Source: Lachnospiraceae bacterium 28-4
GTDB lineage: Bacteria > Bacillota > Clostridia > Lachnospirales > Lachnospiraceae
NCBI GenBank assembly: GCA_000403275.2
Contig: KE159599.1
Location: forward strand, 1,039,548 to 1,103,547
Length of the DNA stretch: 64,000 nt
Direction of reading: 5' to 3'
In this document: positions 30,065 through 37,830 of the stretch, piece after piece
How positions within the stretch are numbered: the stretch's first letter is position 1
Layout: the number at the start of each line of letters is the position of its first letter
Notes under the pieces: model-generated
Told to the model about the DNA's origin: nothing
The model's database searches: none
Seen by the model: the letters and a program-made list of their open reading frames with translations, nothing else
Made by a program: the position numbers and the translations under genes

Positions 30065-30958
30065 TTATCTCAATATCTGCTGGCCGCTTGCAGTATAAAT
30101 TTCATACCATTCATAATGTTCCAATTTAACATCCAGCGCTTTGATTGCCAAATCCAGCCTTTCCAATTTGTTGCTTCCGGAAATCGGAGCGGCTCCTGCC
30201 GGATGATACATCAGCCATGCATAAATAATCGTTTCCGGCTTCTCATTATGCCTCTCTGCAATTTCGTTTATTTTTTCCATCGCATGACAGCAAAGAGGAT
30301 CTTCTTTCTTAAATAATCTTCCTCCCGCCAAAGGCGACCATATCATTGGATGGATATGCCGCACTGTCAGATAATCCATCATTCCGCTGTTAAAATGTTC
30401 AAAGCATACCGGATTCCATTCTATTTGATTTGTTACAAGTTCTCCGTCCATCGCCTGATTGAGAGCATCAAATTTAAACGGATCAAAATTGGATACTCCG
30501 ACTTCCTTTACCAGCCCTTCCTTTTTCAAATCTTTTAAAGCCCTTGCCGTCTCCCATGGGTCAAAACAGGGGTCTTCCCTGTGTATTAAATACAAATCCA
30601 AATAATCCGTCCGCAGACGCTGCAAACTTTCCTTACAGGACTGCATCACTCTTTCATAAGAAGTATTATAATACCCAAAAGTTTCCCCATTTACTTTTTC
30701 CTGGAAAATACCTGTTTTTGAAATTAACTGTATCTTCCCGCGAATAGACGCATCTTCTGAAAAAGCATCCCCCATCAGCCTTTCGCATAAAGTTGACGAA
30801 TAAATCTCCGCCGTATCAAAAGAAGTGATTCCTCTGTCAATGCACGCATTCATAAACTGCGCTAATTCCTTCGACGTCCATTTCCAGTCTTCCAGCCTCC
30901 AGAACCCTTGTACAACCGCAGAAAGCGATAATCCTTCCGATAATTTTACTGTTTTCAT
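30065..30958 (-). CDS. Aldo/keto reductase (YdhF-like)
   Basis: 297 residues from MKTVKLSEGLSLSAVVQGFWRL. An ATG four codons upstream sits directly on its AAAGG. The TIM barrel has the catalytic Tyr in FDTAEIYSST, Lys in LISKTGIF and the His of YLIHRED. The NADP site is ISGSNKLERLD. It is last in the sugar ABC operon, after the permease. Within that cluster it may oxidise or reduce the imported sugar or a cleavage product, but the substrate cannot be deduced. Confidence 0.9.
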   Translation of the reverse strand: MKTVKLSEGLSLSAVVQGFWRLEDWKWTSKELAQFMNACIDRGITSFDTAEIYSSTLCERLMGDAFSEDASIRGKIQLISKTGIFQEKVNGETFGYYNTSYERVMQSCKESLQRLRTDYLDLYLIHREDPCFDPWETARALKDLKKEGLVKEVGVSNFDPFKFDALNQAMDGELVTNQIEWNPVCFEHFNSGMMDYLTVRHIHPMIWSPLAGGRLFKKEDPLCCHAMEKINEIAERHNEKPETIIYAWLMYHPAGAAPISGSNKLERLDLAIKALDVKLEHYEWYEIYTASGQQILR

Positions 30959-31009
30959 ATAAATGCCCATACCTTTCCCATAATCTGTTCCTTTATGTTC
31001 TGCTCTTTC

Positions 31010-31999
31010 TTAAGCATTCTTTCTCATATCCAATGCAACCGCGCTGCATATAATAATACCTTTGATTACCAACTGCCAGTTAGCGTTTACACCGATAAAT
31101 GCTAAACCATAACTAATAAATGTAAAAATAATGACGCCTATGACTGCCCCTGACACTTTGCCGATGCCCCCGCTCAAAGAAATGCCGCCCACTACGCAGG
31201 ATGAAATAGCATCGAATTCATAAGCGTTCCCATAAGAACTATTGGCGCCGCCTGTCCTGGCCACCTCCATAATACCGGCCAGACCCACCAGACAGCTTTC
31301 AATAATGAACACGCACATGATCACTTTGTTTACGCTTACGCCGGAAACCTTGGCCGCTTCGGGATTGCCGCCTACAATATAAATATTTTTTCCGAACACT
31401 GTTTTATTGAGGACGAACCATACGATAACAACTGCCGCCAAAGCGATAACAACCAACAAGCTGATCTGCCCAAACAACTTATAGCTGCTTAAAAAACGCA
31501 GATCATCCCTGATTCCTCCAATTGGTTGTGAATTATTGGGTTTTTTTGCAAAATAAAGGCAATTAATTCCATATACAATCGTTGACATCCCAAAAGTTGC
31601 TATAAAAGGCGCCATCTTCAGTTTTGAAATCATAAACCCATTGACCGCTCCGATAACGGCAACAGCCGCAATCGTAATAAGAATTGGAAGGATAATCGGA
31701 AGTTCCGGCAAATTGGGCCAAAACCTGTTGGAGTACGCCGCCATTTGGGACATAGACGCCACCAAAACCGCCGCCAGACCCACCTGTCTTCCGCCCGCCA
31801 GATCGGTTCCTCCTATCAGAAGCGGAAACATCAGCCCAAGGGCACAAATCATCTTTACCGCAGATTGCGTAATAATATCGGTAAATACCCGCCATTGCAA
31901 AAAGGAAGGCTCTATTATTATAATCCCTATAATCATAAACAGCAAAACGATAACAAGAGCCTTATCAATTAATATCTTTTTCAAATTTATCGTCTTCAT
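31010..31999 (-). CDS. Sugar ABC transporter permease (RbsC/MglC type)
   Basis: 329 residues with eight or more hydrophobic segments. Family motifs: GGTDLAGGRQVGLAAVLVAS, FIATFGMSTIVYGIN, GGNPEAAKVSGVSVNKV and SSCVVGGISLSGGIGKVSGAVIG. It overlaps the ATPase gene by four bases (ATGA), implying coupling. It forms the channel for a monosaccharide delivered by the binding protein at 33607. Confidence 0.94.
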   Translation of the reverse strand: MKTINLKKILIDKALVIVLLFMIIGIIIIEPSFLQWRVFTDIITQSAVKMICALGLMFPLLIGGTDLAGGRQVGLAAVLVASMSQMAAYSNRFWPNLPELPIILPILITIAAVAVIGAVNGFMISKLKMAPFIATFGMSTIVYGINCLYFAKKPNNSQPIGGIRDDLRFLSSYKLFGQISLLVVIALAAVVIVWFVLNKTVFGKNIYIVGGNPEAAKVSGVSVNKVIMCVFIIESCLVGLAGIMEVARTGGANSSYGNAYEFDAISSCVVGGISLSGGIGKVSGAVIGVIIFTFISYGLAFIGVNANWQLVIKGIIICSAVALDMRKNA

Positions 32000-33525
32000 T
32001 CAGAATCCTCCTCTTTCGCTTTATTGGAAAACATCGTAGCATACTTCATTACCTCTATCTGCGTAGCTTCCTTCTGCTCCAATATTCCCGATAATTTCCC
32101 CTCACACATAATCATTATCTTATCCGACATGCCAAGCAGTTCCGGCATTTCCGAAGAAACCATAATAATTGCCTTCCCCTTCTTTACCAGGTCTCTCATG
32201 ATTTTATAAATCTCATATTTAGCGCCTACATCTACGCCCCTTGTAGGCTCGTCCAGGATAAGGATATCGCAATCCGACAAAAGCCATCTTCCTACCAACA
32301 CCTTCTGTTGGTTTCCCCCGGAAAGATTTTTTATCAAAGTATCCGTATTTGCCATCCTCACATCCAGTTCCCTGCATATATCATCTACGCTTTTCCCTAT
32401 TTTTTTCCTGTGAATTAACCCTATTACATTATCCGCCAGTTTTTTATAAGCTACTACCAGTGCATTATCCCATACGGAGAGCATCGGTATGATGCCTGTT
32501 GCCCGCCGTTCTTCTGTCAATAAAGCGAATTTATTTTTTATGGCATCCTTCGGCGTTTGATTTTTAATTATTTTCCCATTCATAACCAGCGTCCCTGAGC
32601 GGATCTTCCTCAATCCGAAAATCGCTTCTACCAGCTCTGTCCGCTGGGCTCCTACCAAACCGCCAATCCCTAATATTTCCCCTTTATGAAGTTCAAAATT
32701 AATATGTTCAAATGAATGTTCCTGCGCACTTGTAAAATCTTCTACCTTTAAAAGCACTTCTTCCTGAATCGTATCTTCCGCGGGAGGAAACCTTTCCTCC
32801 ATATTACGTCCAACCATTTGATGGATGACTTCATCGATTGTAATATCCCTGATCGCCCACTTTCCTACATATTGTCCATCCCGCATAATAGTGATCTCAT
32901 CCGTAATCTCAAAAATTTCTTCCAACTTATGCGATATATAAATGATAGAACGGCCTTCTGACTTCAACCTGCCGATAATCTTAAAAAGATGCTTTGTCTC
33001 GGCTACCGTAAGGCTTGACGTAGGTTCATCCATAATAATAACTTTGGCGTCATAAGATACTGCCTTGGCTATTTCAATGGCCTGAAGCTGGGAAACGGAT
33101 AAGCTTTTTGCCAAAGTATCCGCCGGAATATTGAATTCCAAATCTTTCAGCAGCTCCTCCGTCATTGCTTTCATTTTTTCCTCATCTACTACCATGCCTT
33201 TTTTTACAAATCTTCCTACCCATATGTTATCCACTACACTCCGGTAAGGAATCGGGTTCAATTCCTGATGGATCATGGATATTCCCAATTTTAAAGCGGT
33301 ATTGGGATCTGCCATTTCCACTTTTTCTCCATCCAGTTCTATAGTTCCTTCTTCCGGATGATATAATCCGAACAGGCATTTCATCAGTGTCGATTTTCCG
33401 GCGCCGTTTTCACCGATTAAAGCATGTACCGAACCGGGTTTCACCTCCAGCTGTACCTTATCAAGCGCCTTTACACCCGGGAATGATTTAGACATATTAC
33501 TTACTCTCAATCTATACTTTTCCAA
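31996..33525 (-). CDS. Sugar ABC transporter ATPase (MglA/RbsA type)
   Basis: 509 residues, starting with TTG eight bases after GGAGG. An internal ATG ten codons in is less well placed. There are two ABC domains: NBD1 with Walker A GENGAGKST and signature LSVSQLQ; NBD2 with a degenerate P-loop (IGGLVGAQRTE), signature LSGGNQQK and Walker B ILILDEPTRGVD. The degenerate second P-loop is normal for this family. It energises the permease at 31010. Confidence 0.95.
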   Translation of the reverse strand: MEKYRLRVSNMSKSFPGVKALDKVQLEVKPGSVHALIGENGAGKSTLMKCLFGLYHPEEGTIELDGEKVEMADPNTALKLGISMIHQELNPIPYRSVVDNIWVGRFVKKGMVVDEEKMKAMTEELLKDLEFNIPADTLAKSLSVSQLQAIEIAKAVSYDAKVIIMDEPTSSLTVAETKHLFKIIGRLKSEGRSIIYISHKLEEIFEITDEITIMRDGQYVGKWAIRDITIDEVIHQMVGRNMEERFPPAEDTIQEEVLLKVEDFTSAQEHSFEHINFELHKGEILGIGGLVGAQRTELVEAIFGLRKIRSGTLVMNGKIIKNQTPKDAIKNKFALLTEERRATGIIPMLSVWDNALVVAYKKLADNVIGLIHRKKIGKSVDDICRELDVRMANTDTLIKNLSGGNQQKVLVGRWLLSDCDILILDEPTRGVDVGAKYEIYKIMRDLVKKGKAIIMVSSEMPELLGMSDKIMIMCEGKLSGILEQKEATQIEVMKYATMFSNKAKEEDSE

Positions 33526-33547
33526 GTAATATTCCTCCCTTCTGGAA

Positions 33548-33581
33548 GGCGGCTGCCCGTTTCCGTTCTTTTGCAGCCGCC
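33548..33581 (-). terminator. Stem-loop between binding-protein and ATPase genes
   Basis: GGCGGCTGC pairs perfectly with GCAGCCGCC around a 16-base loop, just after the binding-protein stop. Such hairpins typically stabilise the upstream message or partly terminate, so the binding protein outnumbers the membrane parts. There is no clear T-run after it. Confidence 0.65.
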
Positions 33582-33606
33582 CATATGATCACAGCTTCTT
33601 TCGTGT

Positions 33607-34776
33607 TTATTCCGAAATGGAATTCATCAGTTCCAACGTTTGATCCAAATTGCTGCTATCCACAATTACATAAGGAACCCACACGTATTTTCCTTCTACC
33701 GTACAATCCACTCCCACTACGTCTTCCGTAATTTCCTTGCCCTCTTTTACGGCTTTTATTACGTTAATGATGGCATCGGACTGATTCAGCCTGTCGTTTA
33801 ATACTGTGCCAAGCAGAGATCCCGCTTTCATTGCTTCCAAAGCGTCAATATTGGCATCAATTCCTACAACCGGAACAAATTTTTCCGGATCGCCGCTGTT
33901 ATATCCGTTATTGATGCAGGCCTGTACTGCTCCCATTGCCATACTGTCGTTGTTGCAAAGCACGCCTTCAATCCCGTCAATCCCATATGCCGTAATCCAT
34001 GCGTTCATTTTATCCAATGCCTGAGCCTGATCCCAGTTCGCAGTATCCATTGCCAGTATTTCATATTCAATTCCCTGAGCGCTTAAAGTTTCTTCATAAG
34101 CCTGTGTGCGCAGGACAACATCCTGCTGCCCGATTTCGCCTTGCAGCACTACCAGCTGTAAAATGCCGTCGCCGTTTTTATCCGCAATTTCTTTGTTTGC
34201 ATTCCAATAATTAATTAACGCCTGTGCGCACATTTCTCCCGATTCTTTTGCCTGGGCTCCTACATAAAGAATATTGTCATAATTTTCCATTGTCGTTTCC
34301 ATAGGCTCCATATTGAAAAATACGGCCGGCACTCCTTCTTCGCTGCACTTTTGAGCCATGGTTTCCGTACTTTCTCTATCGGGCGCGCAGATCGCAACCA
34401 CATCCGTTCCTTTCGTAAGCGCCGCTTCCAATTTGCTGATAGCGGTAGAAACATCATTTGCCGCATCCTGCATATCAAGGGAAATTCCCCCTATTTTTTC
34501 CTCTTCATTCTGCATGATAATACGGAAGCCGCTCTGGAACTGGTCGTCAAACGCCCTCCATATAACGGTAGCATTTACAGAACTGTCTGCTGCTTCGCCT
34601 TCTGCAGCAGCATCTTCTGCAACATCCGCGCTTTCTTCTGTTTCATTTTCCGCAGCATCTACAGCGGGAGCTTCTTCTGCCGCCGGCGCCTGTTGGGTTT
34701 CATTTGCCGTGCCGCATGCAGCGAGGGAAAATACCATTGCAGTTGCTAATATTGTGCTTAATAATCTTTTTTTCAT
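33607..34776 (-). CDS. Sugar-binding lipoprotein (MglB/RbsB type)
   Basis: 389 residues. The lipoprotein signal peptide is MKKRLLSTILATAMVFSLAAC, with the lipobox Cys21 (LAAC). An acidic Ala/Glu-rich linker of about 45 residues follows. The periplasmic-binding fold (about 68-385) has GVLCNNDSMAMGAVQA and VVGIDANIDALEAMKAG. It captures sugar outside the membrane for the permease and ATPase encoded downstream. The exact ligand is unknown. Confidence 0.94.
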   Translation of the reverse strand: MKKRLLSTILATAMVFSLAACGTANETQQAPAAEEAPAVDAAENETEESADVAEDAAAEGEAADSSVNATVIWRAFDDQFQSGFRIIMQNEEEKIGGISLDMQDAANDVSTAISKLEAALTKGTDVVAICAPDRESTETMAQKCSEEGVPAVFFNMEPMETTMENYDNILYVGAQAKESGEMCAQALINYWNANKEIADKNGDGILQLVVLQGEIGQQDVVLRTQAYEETLSAQGIEYEILAMDTANWDQAQALDKMNAWITAYGIDGIEGVLCNNDSMAMGAVQACINNGYNSGDPEKFVPVVGIDANIDALEAMKAGSLLGTVLNDRLNQSDAIINVIKAVKEGKEITEDVVGVDCTVEGKYVWVPYVIVDSSNLDQTLELMNSISE

Positions 34777-34807
34777 ATAGTTATCCTCCGTTTTTTATTT
34801 ACCCAAA

Positions 34808-35656
34808 TTAGCTTTCAAATCTGAAATCCTTCATTTTTCCTTTGATAAATTCCTTTGCGGAATTTTTGGAATGAATAAACATTGCCGTATTATATTTAAA
34901 TTCCGGCTGCTTTTTTAATTCTTCAAAAGAATCCGCGACTGCCGTAAGCACATCCGTCGCCACATTGATTTTTCGGATACCATTACGGATTGCCTCCTGA
35001 ACCTGATCAATAGGCGTCCCCGATCCTCCGTGAAGCACTAACGGTACGTCTACCGCTTCTTTAATCGCTTTTAACCTCTCTATATTAAGATGCGGCGCTG
35101 CAATATAATGTCCATGCTGCGTTCCGATGCTGACTGCCAGGCAATCCACGCCTGTTCTTTCTACGAATTCCCTCGCTTCTTCCGGATCGGTCTGCGCTGC
35201 CTCAGGGCCTTTGACGATCAAATCCCCCTCTTCCCCTACCAGTTTGCCCAATTCTCCTTCCACCGTAATGCCAAGGGTGTGTGCATAATCTACAACCTTT
35301 TTTGTCAAAGCGACATTTTCTTCAAACGGCAGGGAAGAACCATCAATCATAACGGAAGAATAGCCCGCCTGAATTGCCGCAACACATTCTTCATAGGTAC
35401 GGCAATGATCCAAATGAAGCGCAATCGGTATTTGAGCATTTGCCGCTGCCCTTTTTACAGTCTCCACCGTTCCTTCAAATCCTCCCATCAGGTCGCAGCA
35501 ATCCGTTCCCGTGATAAAAATAACCGGGCAATTCAATTCGGTTCCTGCTTCAATAGCCGCCAAGGCCGTCTCGTAAGAAACCGTCACATAAGCGCCATAC
35601 GCAACCTGCTGTTCCTCCGCCAGTTTTAAAATTTCTTTCATTGGTGCAAATTTCAT
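34808..35656 (-). CDS. Class II aldolase, GatY/KbaY-like
   Basis: 282 residues from MKFAPMKEILKLAEEQQVAYG. The zinc ligands and catalytic Asp are in ALHLDHCRTYEEC and LVLHGGSGTPIDQ; NVATDVLTAV binds phosphate. It is clearly distinct from the glycolytic aldolase at 19116. In an operon with a PfkB kinase and a sugar ABC transporter it probably cleaves a ketose (1-)phosphate or bisphosphate to a triose phosphate plus a second fragment. Tagatose- or fructose-type substrates are possible, but not proved by sequence. Confidence 0.92.
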   Translation of the reverse strand: MKFAPMKEILKLAEEQQVAYGAYVTVSYETALAAIEAGTELNCPVIFITGTDCCDLMGGFEGTVETVKRAAANAQIPIALHLDHCRTYEECVAAIQAGYSSVMIDGSSLPFEENVALTKKVVDYAHTLGITVEGELGKLVGEEGDLIVKGPEAAQTDPEEAREFVERTGVDCLAVSIGTQHGHYIAAPHLNIERLKAIKEAVDVPLVLHGGSGTPIDQVQEAIRNGIRKINVATDVLTAVADSFEELKKQPEFKYNTAMFIHSKNSAKEFIKGKMKDFRFES

Positions 35657-35677
35657 AATCTCCATCCTTTCTTTATT

Positions 35678-36622
35678 TTATTTATAAAAACTTTGATATA
35701 AATCAAAAGCTTCTTCATAATCCGGTATTCCTGCAGTCCCGCCTACACTCCCCACATTTTTTGACGCCACGCAGGAAGCAAATTCAGCGCCGGAAAAGAT
35801 ATCCATCCCATTAGCCAATCCACTCATCAGTCCTGCCATAAAGGAATCCCCCGCCCCTGTTGTATCTACCACCGGCAGCCCTTGCGGACATTTGATAAAC
35901 CTCTTCTCCTTAAAATCCGTAACAAAACATCCCTCGGCCCCCATCTTGATCCCAAATACCTTCATAGGGAATCTTTTAAAGCATTCCGCTATTAATTCCG
36001 GTTCCGTCCGCCCGGTAATTTTAACCGCTTCATCCATACTTGGGAAAAAAATATCCGTTTCCATAAATGCCGGAGCGAGATAGGAAAGCCAGTCCCTCTC
36101 GGGATCTTCCAAATTAAAAGCCGCATCCATAACCGTCATCTTTCCGCGGCGGTGCGCCCTGCAAAAAACATCCTTTATGCCTCCCTCATCCATTTTCCGC
36201 ATTGCCATAGCAGAACCGATGTATATCATATCCGCTTCTTCTATCAGCTGATCGCCGATATCTCTTCCGGAAAGCCTTGCAAAAATAGATTTCTCCGATA
36301 AAAAATGCCTTTCGCCCTTTTCATCGATCAATGCATAAGAGGCTGCCGTAGCGCATTCTTTTTCATAGATTACACCCGAAGTATTTATCCCCCGGCTATC
36401 GCATTCCCGCAGAATAAACTCCCCGTTGGCATCCTTGGCAACCCTTCCGGCAATAGAAACCGAATTTCCCAGCTTCGCAAGGCCTATCGCTACATTAAGG
36501 GCATCCCCGCCGCAGCAAACGGAGGGCTTGTCAATCTTTACACTATCCAAAGACAAAATATTGGATGGTACAGGAGAAAGCAGCGTATCGCATACCATCA
36601 TTCCTATACAAAGCATCTTCAT
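35678..36622 (-). CDS. PfkB-family carbohydrate kinase
   Basis: 314 residues from MKMLCIGMMVCDTLLSPV, with AAAAGGAGTGTGGACGG upstream; a longer frame is rejected. It has the sugar-binding region CCGGDALNVAIGLAKLG and the C-terminal anion-hole/catalytic motif VVDTTGAGDSFMAGL. It phosphorylates the imported sugar or its derivative using ATP. It is the first gene of the operon pfkB-aldolase-binding protein-ATPase-permease-reductase. Confidence 0.93.
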   Translation of the reverse strand: MKMLCIGMMVCDTLLSPVPSNILSLDSVKIDKPSVCCGGDALNVAIGLAKLGNSVSIAGRVAKDANGEFILRECDSRGINTSGVIYEKECATAASYALIDEKGERHFLSEKSIFARLSGRDIGDQLIEEADMIYIGSAMAMRKMDEGGIKDVFCRAHRRGKMTVMDAAFNLEDPERDWLSYLAPAFMETDIFFPSMDEAVKITGRTEPELIAECFKRFPMKVFGIKMGAEGCFVTDFKEKRFIKCPQGLPVVDTTGAGDSFMAGLMSGLANGMDIFSGAEFASCVASKNVGSVGGTAGIPDYEEAFDLYQSFYK

Positions 36623-36695
36623 CCGTCCACACTCCTTTTCTCTTCTTTCCTTATTTTCTTTCTCCACATGCTTTGATTATTATTTCGTTCATTCT

Positions 36696-36709
36696 AATGT
36701 ACGTACATT
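36696..36709. promoter_or_regulatory. Operator-like palindrome upstream of the sugar operon
   Basis: AATGTACGTACATT is a perfect 14-base palindrome 74 bases upstream of the kinase start. A near copy lies at 36886-36899 by the regulator gene. The pair fits a GntR/HutC-family dimer site. Confidence 0.65.
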
Positions 36710-36885
36710 TGTATGTCTATATATTTGCATATTCAACAAAAAATGTCAATATATTTTTTTCATTTTATTTATTTTACTCAATTTTATTTTTCTTTCCTAA
36801 AGAAAATCATATAAAATGTCATTTTTTCTCATTATCTATTGCATTTTTTCATATAATATCATATTATAAGTATATATTTGTTTTA

Positions 36886-36899
36886 TTGTCCGTACATAA
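36886..36899. promoter_or_regulatory. Second operator-like site, near the GntR gene
   Basis: TTGTCCGTACATAA matches the 36696 palindrome at most central positions (TGT-CGTACA) and lies 46 bases before the regulator ATG, in a place to allow autoregulation. Confidence 0.5.
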
Positions 36900-36944
36900 A
36901 AATACAAAAACGGTAACTAAATAAAACTTAAGGGGGAAAATCTT

Positions 36945-37697
36945 ATGCAGTTATTTCAAAAGAAACTTGATAAAAACACACCGATACCTTTGTACTTTCA
37001 GTTAAAAGGCATTATATTAAGCGATATTCAAGACAATTCGTTTTCAGTAGGGGATGCCATCCCTACCGAAAACGAATTAGTAGAGTATTACCATATCAGC
37101 CGCTCCACCGTAAGACAGGCGATTTCTGAACTTGTCCAGGAAGGCTGGCTGACACGAAAGGCAAGCAAAGGGACTTTTGTGACAAAACCGGAGCAAAAAT
37201 CCAGTTATATCCGCTCTTTCGAGCCTTTTTACCAACAAATTTCAAGGCTGGGGAAAACTCCCCGTACCGAATTAATTGATTTGAATGTAATCACACCAAG
37301 GCCGGAAATTGCGGAAAAGCTGAATTTAGAGCCGGAGCAAAAAGTAATTTCCATGTTCCGGAGACGCTTTGCCGATGATATCCCTATGGTAACTTTTCAG
37401 AATTATATACCTTATGATTTATGTTCTTTTATTTTAAGCTATGACTTCAAAGTGCATTCTTTATATGAATTGCTGATGAACAATCCGTCCACACAGATTG
37501 CTAACACCAAAACCATCGTCTCCGCCATGAATGCCACTACAGAAGATATTGAATTATTGAATGTAAAAGTAAACACGCCTATGCTCTATTTCCATAATAT
37601 TTCAACGACCGGAAACGGAACTATTGTAGACTATGCTTTTGCACATTATAGGGGAGATTTGAATAAGTTTGAGTTCGATGACAGCCCCAAACGATAA
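36945..37697 (+). CDS. GntR/HutC-family transcriptional regulator (UTRA domain)
   Basis: 250 residues. The winged helix is at 10-75 (PTENELVEYYHISRSTVRQAISELVQEGWL). The UTRA effector domain runs from about 95 to 245 (VISMFRRRFADDIPMVTFQNYIP). The ribosome site AAGGGGGAAAATCTT precedes the ATG. It is divergent from the sugar operon, with two similar operator-like sites between, so it is probably that operon's repressor, released by the sugar or its phosphate. Confidence 0.94.
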   Translation: MQLFQKKLDKNTPIPLYFQLKGIILSDIQDNSFSVGDAIPTENELVEYYHISRSTVRQAISELVQEGWLTRKASKGTFVTKPEQKSSYIRSFEPFYQQISRLGKTPRTELIDLNVITPRPEIAEKLNLEPEQKVISMFRRRFADDIPMVTFQNYIPYDLCSFILSYDFKVHSLYELLMNNPSTQIANTKTIVSAMNATTEDIELLNVKVNTPMLYFHNISTTGNGTIVDYAFAHYRGDLNKFEFDDSPKR

Positions 37698-37830
37698 TCC
37701 CGGCGGATTGCTCCCATTCACTATGCATGAAACTACGGCTATTTTCTATCCGCCCCAATCAAATACCGCACAGCTTCTACCGCTACAGCCGCAGACGGCC
37801 CGCCGATACTGGTACTAGTCACGGAAACCT

